A stretch of DNA of 63,134 nucleotides from assembly GCA_045649455.1 (NCBI GenBank), contig JAZRPV010000045.1, positions 1-63,134 on the forward strand. Direction: 5' to 3'. Source of the stretch: JAEDES01 sp045649455 (GTDB lineage: Bacteria > Bacillota_I > Bacilli_A > RF39 > UBA660). Below, piece after piece: positions 40,330-47,866 of this stretch. Position 1 is the first letter of the stretch, and each line of letters opens with the position of its first letter. The notes beneath the pieces are model-generated. The model ran no database searches, was not told where the DNA came from, and saw nothing but the letters and a program-made list of their open reading frames with translations. The translations under genes were made by a program, and so were the position numbers.

Positions 40330-40980
40330 TTAATTACCTCCTTTTGCTTTCTTATTTAGGATTTCTCCTTTGTAGATCCAAACCTTTACACCAATTTTTC
40401 CAAATGTTGTGTCAGCTTCAGCTGTAGCATAATCAACATCTGCTCTTAATGTATGTAGAGGAATAGTTCCTTCTGTGTATCCTTCGCTACGTGCCATATC
40501 AGCACCACCTAAACGTCCAGATAGTGATGTTTTAATTCCTTTAGCTCCTGCTTTCATTGCATTTCTGATTGCACGTTTTTGTGCCATACGGAATGATGCT
40601 CTATTAGTAATTTGGTTAGCGATTGAATCAGCTACTAATTGAGCATTCATGTCTACTTTTTTAATATCAACGATTGAGATTTGTACATTTTCATCAGCAA
40701 TCTTTGATAATTCAGTTTTTAATTTTTCAATTTCTTCTCCACCGTGTCCAATCATAACTCCTGGTTTAGAAGTATGAATTACAACTTCACATCTCTTGGC
40801 ATTTCTTTCGATTTCTACTTTAGCAATACCAGCGTTTGTTAAGTTAGCTTCTAAGTATTTACGAATTTTAATATCTTTATCTAATAACTTAGAAAAATCT
40901 TTACCGTTAGCATACCATTTAGCTTCCCAGTCTTTATTGATACCAAGTCTAAGTCCATTAGGATTAACCTTTTGTCCCAT
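40330..40980 (-). CDS. rpsC: Small ribosomal subunit protein uS3
   Basis: A 216-residue 30S protein with the KH domain (KPGVMIGHGGEEIEKLKTEL near residue 73) and the C-terminal domain (SGRLGGADMARSEGYTEGTI near 154). The start MGQKVNPNGLRLGI is standard. It lies between rplV and rplP. Confidence 0.98.
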   Translation of the reverse strand: MGQKVNPNGLRLGINKDWEAKWYANGKDFSKLLDKDIKIRKYLEANLTNAGIAKVEIERNAKRCEVVIHTSKPGVMIGHGGEEIEKLKTELSKIADENVQISIVDIKKVDMNAQLVADSIANQITNRASFRMAQKRAIRNAMKAGAKGIKTSLSGRLGGADMARSEGYTEGTIPLHTLRADVDYATAEADTTFGKIGVKVWIYKGEILNKKAKGGN

Positions 40981-40995
40981 TTTGTAACCTCCTTA

Positions 40996-41331
40996 TTAGT
41001 TTTTTGTAGCCACTACTATATTTATGTGACTAGTTCTATGATCTTTATGTCCGATATGAGAACGAGAATCAAACATATGACGTTTCATAACAGGACCAGC
41101 ATCTACTCTTGCTTCTTTAACGTATAGTGTTGCAGCTTCTGCACCGTTATTATTAACAGCGTTAGCAATAGCAGAATCTAATACTTTTTTAGTAAGTTTT
41201 GCTGACTTATTGTGTACATTATTTAAAATTTGTAAAGCTTCTTGTACATTTTTACCACGAATTAGGTCTGCTACTAAACGAGCTCTAATAGGTGATACTC
41301 TAAGTCCCTTAGCAATTGCTTTTGCTTCCAT
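40996..41331 (-). CDS. rplV: Large ribosomal subunit protein uL22
   Basis: A 111-residue 50S protein whose hairpin lines the exit tunnel. AIAKGLRVSPIRARLVADLI near residue 4 and the end HIGHKDHRTSHINIVVATKN are typical. It lies between rpsS and rpsC. Confidence 0.97.
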   Translation of the reverse strand: MEAKAIAKGLRVSPIRARLVADLIRGKNVQEALQILNNVHNKSAKLTKKVLDSAIANAVNNNGAEAATLYVKEARVDAGPVMKRHMFDSRSHIGHKDHRTSHINIVVATKN

Positions 41332-41355
41332 TTATTTCCCTCCTAGTCATTTTTT

Positions 41356-41625
41356 CTATTTCTTTTTGTCTGAACCATGTCCACCAAATTTACGTGTTAA
41401 TGCGAATTCACCTAATTTATGTCCTACCATATCTTCAGTAACATATACTGGAATAAATTCTTTTCCATTATGAACTGCGAATGTGTGTCCGATAAAATCA
41501 GGAAAAATAGTGGAACGGCGTGACCATGTTTTAATGACTTCTTTTTTTCCAGACTTATTTAATTCTTGAACCTTATTTAGTAATCTTTCGAATACATATG
41601 GTCCCTTTTTTAAACTTCTTGCCAT
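41356..41625 (-). CDS. rpsS: Small ribosomal subunit protein uS19
   Basis: An 89-residue 30S head protein. MARSLKKGPYVFERLLNKV at the start and TWSRRSTIFPDFIGHTFAVH near residue 34 are standard. It lies between rplB and rplV. Confidence 0.98.
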   Translation of the reverse strand: MARSLKKGPYVFERLLNKVQELNKSGKKEVIKTWSRRSTIFPDFIGHTFAVHNGKEFIPVYVTEDMVGHKLGEFALTRKFGGHGSDKKK

Positions 41626-41645
41626 TTATTAATCATCCTTTCCTA

Positions 41646-42473
41646 TTATTTACTACGACGACGTACTATGAACTTGTCAGATTGTTTTTTCTTACGTGTC
41701 TTTAATCCAAGTGCAGGTTTACCCCAAGGTGTCATTGGTGCTTTACGTCCTACTGGAGCGCGTCCTTCACCTCCACCATGTGGGTGGTCATTAGGGTTCA
41801 TTACAGAACCACGTACTGTTGGTCTAATTCCCATGTGACGGCTACGTCCTGCTTTTCCAACTTTAACTAATGAAGAGTCTTCATTTCCAACTTCTCCAAC
41901 TGTAGCCATACAAGTTCCAAGAACTTTTCTTTGTTCTCCACTTGATAAACGAATCATTACATAATTTCCTTCACGACCAAGGATTTGTGCAGATGAACCA
42001 GCACTTCTTGCTAATTCTCCACCTTTTCCAGGACGTAATTCAATATTATGAATCATTGTACCAACTGGGATATTCATAATTGGTAATGCGTTACCAACTT
42101 TGATATCAGCATTTTCTCCAGCTTCAACTGTCATTCCAACAGTTAATCCTTTTGGAGCGATGATATATCTTTTTTCTCCATCTGCGTAATTGATTAATGC
42201 AATATTAGCAGTTCTATTTGGATCGTATTCGATTGTTGCTACTGATCCAGGTACGTTTAATTTATTTCTTTTAAAATCAATGATACGATATTTTCTCTTT
42301 TCTCCACCACCGTGATGACGAACTGTAATTTTACCTTGGTTATTACGTCCACCATTTTTCTTGATAGTAACTACTAGAGATTTTTCTGGTACATTAGTTG
42401 TGATTTCTTCATTTACTAATGCGCTCATTTTTCTACGTCCTGGTGTAGTAGGTTTATAATTTCTGATTGCCAT
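41646..42473 (-). CDS. rplB: Large ribosomal subunit protein uL2
   Basis: A 275-residue 50S protein close to the peptidyl transferase centre. MAIRNYKPTTPGRRKMS at the start and the conserved NPNDHPHGGGEGRAPVGRKA near residue 225, with the important His, are present. It lies between rplW and rpsS. Confidence 0.98.
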   Translation of the reverse strand: MAIRNYKPTTPGRRKMSALVNEEITTNVPEKSLVVTIKKNGGRNNQGKITVRHHGGGEKRKYRIIDFKRNKLNVPGSVATIEYDPNRTANIALINYADGEKRYIIAPKGLTVGMTVEAGENADIKVGNALPIMNIPVGTMIHNIELRPGKGGELARSAGSSAQILGREGNYVMIRLSSGEQRKVLGTCMATVGEVGNEDSSLVKVGKAGRSRHMGIRPTVRGSVMNPNDHPHGGGEGRAPVGRKAPMTPWGKPALGLKTRKKKQSDKFIVRRRSK

Positions 42474-42489
42474 AATTTATTTCCTCCTT

Positions 42490-42774
42490 CTAACCAAGAT
42501 CAATTGTTTGTCCTTCTGCAAGAGTAACAATTGCTTTCTTTGTACGATTAGTTAATCCTGTATAACGACCAACTCTTCTTTTCTTTGGTTTTACATTCAT
42601 TGTTCTAATAGATGTAACCTTAACGTTAAATATTTTTTCAATTGCTGCTTTAATTTCTAATTTTGTAGCTTTTGGATCAACTTTGAAAGTATATTTTCCT
42701 TCGCTTTTAGCAATTTGAGATTTTTCAGTAATAACTGGTGCTTTAAGAATTTCTAAATATTTTAAGTCTTTCAT
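42490..42774 (-). CDS. rplW: Large ribosomal subunit protein uL23
   Basis: A 94-residue 50S protein at the tunnel exit, where signal recognition particle and trigger factor dock. YLEILKAPVITEKSQIAKSE near residue 6 and FNVKVTSIRTMNVKPKKRRV near 48 are standard. Its start codon overlaps the end of rplD by one base. Confidence 0.97.
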   Translation of the reverse strand: MKDLKYLEILKAPVITEKSQIAKSEGKYTFKVDPKATKLEIKAAIEKIFNVKVTSIRTMNVKPKKRRVGRYTGLTNRTKKAIVTLAEGQTIDLG

Positions 42775-43400
42775 TATTTAAGCACCTCCTCAACTTTGTT
42801 TAATGCATCTTGAGTAATAACTAATACGTCAGTACCAACGATGTCTAATACATTAATTTCTTCAGCAGAGATTAATACTACGTTTTGTAAGTTTCTTGAA
42901 GCTAAAACTAAGTTATCTTCAAATTCACTAACTACTAATAATACTTTTTTGTCTGCTACATTTAATGTTTTAAGAATATTTAACATATCCTTTGTCTTAG
43001 CTGTTTCAACAGTTAAGTTTTCTAATACGATGATTGCTTTTTCATTTAATTTATCAGCTAATGCAGATTTTAAAGCAATTCTTCTTTCTTTTCTATTTTG
43101 TTTTTTGCTGTAATCTCTTGGTACTGGAGTTCCATAATTTCCTCCACCTACCCATTGAACAGCTCTAATTGAACCTTGACGAGCACGTCCTGTTCCTTTT
43201 TGTCTCCATGGTTTTCTTCCACCACCAGATACTTCTGAACGATTTTTTGTTTTATGTGTTCCTTGTCTTAATGAAGCCATTGATAAAATAATAGCATCAT
43301 GTAATACGTTATTATTTGGGGTAATTCCAAAAATTTCTTCGTTTAAATTAATGTCCTTTACTTTTTCACCTTTAAGATTTAAAAGTTCTACTTTTTTCAT
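42774..43400 (-). CDS. rplD: Large ribosomal subunit protein uL4
   Basis: A 208-residue 50S protein. The rRNA-binding loop is clear (RSEVSGGGRKPWRQKGTGRA near residue 57), followed by the globular domain (KVLLVVSEFEDNLVLASRNL near 150). L4 is the autoregulator of the S10 operon in E. coli. Here a 66-base gap with an 8-base-pair hairpin lies just upstream of its ribosome-binding site, and the operon leader is structured; either could be a control site. Confidence 0.97.
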   Translation of the reverse strand: MKKVELLNLKGEKVKDINLNEEIFGITPNNNVLHDAIILSMASLRQGTHKTKNRSEVSGGGRKPWRQKGTGRARQGSIRAVQWVGGGNYGTPVPRDYSKKQNRKERRIALKSALADKLNEKAIIVLENLTVETAKTKDMLNILKTLNVADKKVLLVVSEFEDNLVLASRNLQNVVLISAEEINVLDIVGTDVLVITQDALNKVEEVLK

Positions 43401-43415
43401 TTACGATTCCTCCTT

Positions 43416-43465
43416 TCATCACTTTAATTATTAAATTTCCTTTTCCTTATTATATATAGTGATGA
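43416..43465 (-). promoter_or_regulatory. Hairpin between rplC and rplD next to the rplD SD
   Basis: On the minus strand TCATCACT (43458-43465) and AGTGATGA (43416-43423) are perfect complements 34 bases apart. The second arm touches AAGGAGG (43409-43415), the rplD ribosome-binding site. The 66-base gap is the largest within the rpsJ-rplP part of the cluster. Confidence 0.5.
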
Positions 43466-43466
43466 T

Positions 43467-44186
43467 TTATTCTTCAGTATTTTCTACTGTTTCTTCTGCA
43501 ACTTCTTCAACAACTACTGGTTCAACATAACTTACTAAATCAGCAGCAGCATTTTTTGCATTTGGTTTCTTAACTGCAGTATGAATCATAACAAATGATT
43601 TCTTTGGACCTGGAACATTACCTTTAACTAAGATAACACTATTTTCTGTATCAACTGATACGATTTCAAGATTTTGAACAGTTCTTTGAACATTACCCAT
43701 TTGTCCTGGCATCTTTTTACCTTTTAATACGTGCATTGGTAATAAAGTACCAAGTGAACCAACACCTCTATGATATTGAGAACCATGTCCCATTGGACCA
43801 GTTGATTGGTTGTGACGTTTAATAACACCTTGGAAACCTTTACCTTTACTTGTTCCTGTTACATCAACCAATTCCCCTTCGCTGAAAACGTCTACTCCAA
43901 TAGTTTGACCTAAAGTGTAATCGTTAACATTAACTCCTCTAATTTCTTTTAAGAAGCGCTTAGGTGTTGTGTTTGCTTTATTTGTATGACCCATAGCTGG
44001 TTTGTTGCTTAAACCTTCTCTGATAGTATCAGTAGCAAGTTGTACAGCTTCATAACCATCTTTTTCAACTGTTTTGATTTGTGTAACCACATTTGGTTCT
44101 ACTTCAATAACAGTAACCGGAATTAATTTACCTTCTTTAGTAAATACTTGAGTCATTCCGATTTTCTTACCTAAGATTCCTTTCAT
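43467..44186 (-). CDS. rplC: Large ribosomal subunit protein uL3, acidic C-terminal tail
   Basis: A 239-residue 50S protein, about 30 residues longer than the usual 209. GILGKKIGMTQVFTKEGKLI at the start and the central RHNQSTGPMGHGSQYHRGVG near residue 126, which reaches the peptidyl transferase centre, are standard. The extra length is an acidic tail (VEPVVVEEVAEETVENTEE). It lies 17 bases after rpsJ. Confidence 0.97.
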   Translation of the reverse strand: MKGILGKKIGMTQVFTKEGKLIPVTVIEVEPNVVTQIKTVEKDGYEAVQLATDTIREGLSNKPAMGHTNKANTTPKRFLKEIRGVNVNDYTLGQTIGVDVFSEGELVDVTGTSKGKGFQGVIKRHNQSTGPMGHGSQYHRGVGSLGTLLPMHVLKGKKMPGQMGNVQRTVQNLEIVSVDTENSVILVKGNVPGPKKSFVMIHTAVKKPNAKNAAADLVSYVEPVVVEEVAEETVENTEE

Positions 44187-44203
44187 TATTGTTTCCTCCT
44201 AAA

Positions 44204-44515
44204 TTATTTTGTTTTGATTTCAATATCCACACCACTTGGTAAATCTAAATGAGCTAAAGCTTCAATAGTCTCCTTGCTTGGATTTTTGATATCAATTAGT
44301 CTTTTGTGTGTACGCATTTCAAATTGTTCACGTGAATCTTTGTATTTATGTACAGCTCTTAAAATTGTGAATTTTTCAACTTCAGTTGGAAGTGGTACTG
44401 GACCAGAGATAACTCCACCAGATCTTCTTACTGTTTCAACAATTTTCTTTGCAGCATTATCAAGGATTCTGTGATCATATGCTTTAATTCTAATACGAAT
44501 TTTTTCTGTTGACAT
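44204..44515 (-). CDS. rpsJ: Small ribosomal subunit protein uS10
   Basis: A 103-residue 30S protein, and NusE partner in antitermination. KIRIRIKAYDHRILDNAAKK near residue 5 and the end LAHLDLPSGVDIEIKTK are standard. It is the first gene of the cluster; AGGGAGG precedes the ATG. The elongation factor genes that often come before it are not here: a Y-family polymerase gene lies upstream on the same strand. Confidence 0.98.
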   Translation of the reverse strand: MSTEKIRIRIKAYDHRILDNAAKKIVETVRRSGGVISGPVPLPTEVEKFTILRAVHKYKDSREQFEMRTHKRLIDIKNPSKETIEALAHLDLPSGVDIEIKTK

Positions 44516-44633
44516 TGTATATCCTCCCTTCGCCTATATCTTGGTATAGACTTGCTCCGCACGAATAACCCAATAACGAGTTAACAACTTAACCCGGTGT
44601 ATCGACAACCTCGCGCCTCTAAGCAGCCACACG
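44516..44633 (-). promoter_or_regulatory. Structured leader of the S10 operon
   Basis: A leader of about 117 bases that is clearly richer in G and C than its surroundings. TAGAC near the 5' end can pair with GTCTA near 44551-44555, closing the element. Inside, GGGTTAA and TTAACTC form a hairpin and GTGTGG may pair with ATACACC. Such a compact fold ahead of rpsJ suggests a ribosomal-protein-responsive leader; the binding protein is not known from sequence. Confidence 0.55.
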
Positions 44634-44639
44634 TCTACA

Positions 44640-44668
44640 ATTATACCAGTGGGATGCTGTTTTTGCAA
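44640..44668 (-). promoter_or_regulatory. Sigma-A promoter of the S10 operon
   Basis: Minus-strand TTGCAA (44663-44668), 17-base spacer, consensus TATAAT (44640-44645). No other strong promoter was seen before rplQ. Confidence 0.78.
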
Positions 44669-44747
44669 GTGTTTTTTTGAGAATTTTGTTATTTTTTGCG
44701 CTTTTGCGAGGATTTTTACAATTTATTTTACAATTAATCTTATATTT

Positions 44748-45956
44748 TTATTTTTCAGTTCTTTTAGTTATTGCTTTTAATGAGGCAGGTGCTACTAAAT
44801 CCTTACCAAACCTATTATTTATAGCATCTAATGTCTTTTGAAATGAATCTTCCTCGTCTTGTTCCGATTCTTCTTCAAATAAAGATATTTGAATTTTTCT
44901 TGTTGTTGTTAAATCACTAAGTCTTACTCCTATAAGTCTTATAGGTTCTTGTTTATAACTTTTTTCAAATATTTCAATTACTTTTGAATAAATATCTTTA
45001 GTATTATTTGTCTCTCTTGATAGTTTTTCTTGTTGTGAATAACTTACAAAGTTACTATCCTTATAAATTATTGCTACCGTTTTAGCATATTGATTTTGAT
45101 TCCTTAATTGATGGGCAACATCCTGTGTTTGTCTAAATAATACTTCTTTTAACTTATTTTCATCTGTTGTATCATGTTGTAATGTTTCTGTAGTACTTAT
45201 ACTTTGATTTTTGCTTTTTCTTGGTGTTACTTCACTGTTATCTATTCCATTGGCAGATAATATCATATGTTCTGCCATACTTTTAAAATGTTTTTCTAGC
45301 TCGTTTTTATTTGCTTTTGCTAAATCTTCTATGGTTTTTATATTTAATTTATTCAGTACTTCTGTTGTTTTCGTTCCAACCATAAAAAGGTCATTTACTG
45401 GTAATGGCCACATTTTTGTTTCTATCTCATTCATATATAATGTATGTACTTTATCTGGCTTTTCAAAGTCTGATGCCATTTTTGCACACAACTTATTATT
45501 TCCTATCCCTATATTTACTGTGAATCCAAACATTCTTTTTATGTCTTCTTTTATTTTATAGGCTAATTGTTCATAATCATCATACAGATAGTTTGTCCCT
45601 GTCATATCAACAAAACATTCATCTACCGAAAATTGTTCTATTGTAGGGGAATACTGTGTTAAATAATTATAAAAATTTTTTGATTGTTGATGATACCATT
45701 CATGATTAGCTGGGAAAATTTGTAATGATGGACATTTCTTTTTAGCTTGATAAATTGTTTCCGCTGTTTTTATACCAAATTTTTTTGCAACTGGAGATTT
45801 TGCTAATACAATTCCCCTTCTTTCTTTTTCGTCGCCACCAATAATTGATGGTATTTTTCTAATATCTTGTTTATAACCTTGTTTTAGTAGTAATACTGCA
45901 GTCCATGAAAGAAATGCATTATTTACATCTATGTGAAATATTATTCTTTCTTTCAT
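44748..45956 (-). CDS. dinB: Y-family DNA polymerase (DinB/UmuC type)
   Basis: A 402-residue translesion polymerase. Catalytic acids are in IIFHIDVNNAFLSWTAV (residue 9) and SVDECFVDMTG near 105. The usual steric-gate region (NAFLSW), the thumb with a helix-hairpin-helix (LNKLNIKTIEDLAKANKNEL near 205), and the little-finger domain follow. A short stretch near the C-terminus (ISLFEEE) resembles a beta-clamp-binding peptide (QxSLF-type). It stands alone with its own promoter, divergent from a small XRE regulator, which may or may not control it. No LexA-type box was recognised. Confidence 0.9.
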   Translation of the reverse strand: MKERIIFHIDVNNAFLSWTAVLLLKQGYKQDIRKIPSIIGGDEKERRGIVLAKSPVAKKFGIKTAETIYQAKKKCPSLQIFPANHEWYHQQSKNFYNYLTQYSPTIEQFSVDECFVDMTGTNYLYDDYEQLAYKIKEDIKRMFGFTVNIGIGNNKLCAKMASDFEKPDKVHTLYMNEIETKMWPLPVNDLFMVGTKTTEVLNKLNIKTIEDLAKANKNELEKHFKSMAEHMILSANGIDNSEVTPRKSKNQSISTTETLQHDTTDENKLKEVLFRQTQDVAHQLRNQNQYAKTVAIIYKDSNFVSYSQQEKLSRETNNTKDIYSKVIEIFEKSYKQEPIRLIGVRLSDLTTTRKIQISLFEEESEQDEEDSFQKTLDAINNRFGKDLVAPASLKAITKRTEK

Positions 45957-45973
45957 GTTTTCACCTCATCTTT

Positions 45974-46002
45974 ATTTTAGATCTTTTATTTTTTTTTATC
46001 AA
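45974..46002 (-). promoter_or_regulatory. Promoter of dinB
   Basis: Minus-strand TTGATA (45997-46002), 17-base spacer, TAAAAT (45974-45979). Confidence 0.65.
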
Positions 46003-46012
46003 TCGAACAAAG

Positions 46013-46042
46013 TTGATTGTAAATTTGTAGTTTACATATATT
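46013..46042 (+). promoter_or_regulatory. Promoter of the XRE gene with an overlapping inverted repeat
   Basis: TTGATT (46013-46018), 18-base spacer, TATATT (46037-46042). TGTAAA (46018-46023) and TTTACA (46031-46036), 7 bases apart, form an inverted repeat filling the spacer, well placed as an operator for the regulator itself. Confidence 0.5.
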
Positions 46043-46080
46043 TAAGGTTATTTAGTGGATAATAATGTCGTGGTGATGTT

Positions 46081-46332
46081 ATGAATAAATATGAATATAA
46101 CATATATGAACAAATTTCTAGAAATATTAAGAAATATCGTAAGGAAGCTGGTATGACTCAAGCTGTTCTGTCTGAAAAAGTTGGTCTTTCTCATGAATTT
46201 ATTCGTAGAATAGAATCAAAGAAAGGTGTTAAAACTTTCTCAGTTGATACTGTATGGAAAATATCAGTTGCTTTGAATATTGATCCTGGTAAATTATTTG
46301 AGATTGATATTGAAGAATTTAAGGAAATATAA
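46081..46332 (+). CDS. Small XRE-family helix-turn-helix regulator
   Basis: An 83-residue DNA-binding protein consisting only of an XRE/Cro-type domain. The helix-turn-helix is in AGMTQAVLSEKVGLSHEFIRR-like text near residues 22-41, followed by the usual VWKISVALNIDPGKLFEID end. It is divergent from dinB with about 124 bases between them. The inverted repeat in its promoter suggests autorepression, and dinB could also be affected. The target and signal are not visible. Confidence 0.88.
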   Translation: MNKYEYNIYEQISRNIKKYRKEAGMTQAVLSEKVGLSHEFIRRIESKKGVKTFSVDTVWKISVALNIDPGKLFEIDIEEFKEI

Positions 46333-46357
46333 AAAGATTCACATTTGTGAATCTTTT
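46332..46357. terminator. Bidirectional terminator between XRE gene and gpmI
   Basis: AAAAGATTCACA and TGTGAATCTTTT form a long stem with a very short loop; A and T runs flank it. Confidence 0.8.
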
Positions 46358-47858
46358 ATTTTTGAATTAAACTATTTCCTGTCATTTCTTCTGGGATTTC
46401 TAAATTCATTAACTCTAAGATAGTTGGAGCTATGTCTCCTAATTTTCCAGGTTGTAGGATTATATCTTCTTTTGTAACTATAAATGGTACTGGATTAGTT
46501 GTATGCGCTGTTAGTATATTATTATTTTCATCTAACATTTCTTCACAGTTACCGTGGTCTGCTGTTACAATTAATACTCCATTTAACTCTTTTACTTTTT
46601 CATAAATTTTTCCTAGACATTCGTCTACGCTTTCAACTGCTTTTATTGCAGCTTCTAAGACACCTGTATGACCTACCATATCTCCATTAGCAAAATTTAA
46701 TATTACTAAATCGTAGTTGCCTAATTCATTTAATAATTGTTCATTAACTTTATATGCACTCATTTCTGGCTTTAAGTCATATGTTGCTACTTTTGGAGAT
46801 GGTATTAATAATTTCTTTTCATTTTTATAATCTACTTCTTTTCCGCCATCAAAGAAGAATGTTACATGAGCATACTTTTCGGTTTCAGCTATTCTTAGTT
46901 GAGACTTATTTTGTTTTTCAATATATTCCCCTATGATGTTTTTTAATACCGGATCAGAATATGCATGTTCTGCGATTACTGATTCTACTACTGGCATCAT
47001 GGTAACTGTTTTTAAATTATTAAATCTAGTTACTGGCATATCATTAAAACTTGGATTTGTTAATGCAGTTAATATTTCTCTAATTCTATCTTTTCTATAG
47101 TTAAATACGATTAATCCATCGTTTTCTTCTATATTTCCATCTTTTTCAAATACTGCAGGAATAAAGAATTCATCATATACTCCATTTTTATAACTTTCTT
47201 CAATAAATTCTTTTGGGCTATTTGGATATTCTCCAATACTATTTACAATGGCATCATATCCTTTTTGTAATCTATCGAAGTTATTATCTCTATCCATACC
47301 ATAATATCTTCCACCAATTGTTGCGATTTTACCTAGATTAATCTCATTTAATTTATCTTCTACTTGTTTTATATAAGTATATGCACTTTGTGGTAGCACA
47401 TCTCTTCCATCTGTAAATAAATGAATATATAATCTTTCAATATTATTTTGTTTAGCCATATCAAGTATAGCCATTAAATGATCTATGTGCGAATGAACTC
47501 CACCATCACTGATTAATCCCATTAAATGTAATTTTGAATTATTTTCTTTAGCATGATTCATTACTTTTAATAGTTCTTCGTTTTGATAAATTTCTTTGTC
47601 TTCAATACTTTTATTTATTAATTCTAGGGGTTGATATACAATTCTTCCGGCACCAATGTTCATGTGACCTACTTCACTATTACCCATTTGTCCTTTTGGT
47701 AGTCCAACCTCTTGACCTGATGCATTTAACTGTGTATGTGGATATTTTTCCCATAACATATTAAAGAAAGGATTGTTTGCTAATTTTACTGCATTTCCGT
47801 GTTCTTCTTCTCTTAATCCGTAGCCATCTAAAATAGCTAGTACTGTTGGTTTTGTCAT
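46356..47858 (-). CDS. gpmI: 2,3-bisphosphoglycerate-independent phosphoglycerate mutase
   Basis: A 500-residue two-domain manganese enzyme that interconverts 3- and 2-phosphoglycerate. The phosphatase domain metal sites are in LAILDGYGLRE (residue 7), MGNSEVGHMNIGAGRIVYQ near 58 (catalytic Ser), and ANGDMVGHTG near 390 with TADHGNCEEM near 430. It follows the AAA ATPase gene by 8 bases. Other lower-glycolysis genes (tpiA, pgk, gap) are a few kilobases upstream on the same strand; enolase is not in the window. Confidence 0.96.
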   Translation of the reverse strand: MTKPTVLAILDGYGLREEEHGNAVKLANNPFFNMLWEKYPHTQLNASGQEVGLPKGQMGNSEVGHMNIGAGRIVYQPLELINKSIEDKEIYQNEELLKVMNHAKENNSKLHLMGLISDGGVHSHIDHLMAILDMAKQNNIERLYIHLFTDGRDVLPQSAYTYIKQVEDKLNEINLGKIATIGGRYYGMDRDNNFDRLQKGYDAIVNSIGEYPNSPKEFIEESYKNGVYDEFFIPAVFEKDGNIEENDGLIVFNYRKDRIREILTALTNPSFNDMPVTRFNNLKTVTMMPVVESVIAEHAYSDPVLKNIIGEYIEKQNKSQLRIAETEKYAHVTFFFDGGKEVDYKNEKKLLIPSPKVATYDLKPEMSAYKVNEQLLNELGNYDLVILNFANGDMVGHTGVLEAAIKAVESVDECLGKIYEKVKELNGVLIVTADHGNCEEMLDENNNILTAHTTNPVPFIVTKEDIILQPGKLGDIAPTILELMNLEIPEEMTGNSLIQK

Positions 47859-47866
47859 AAACCCTC

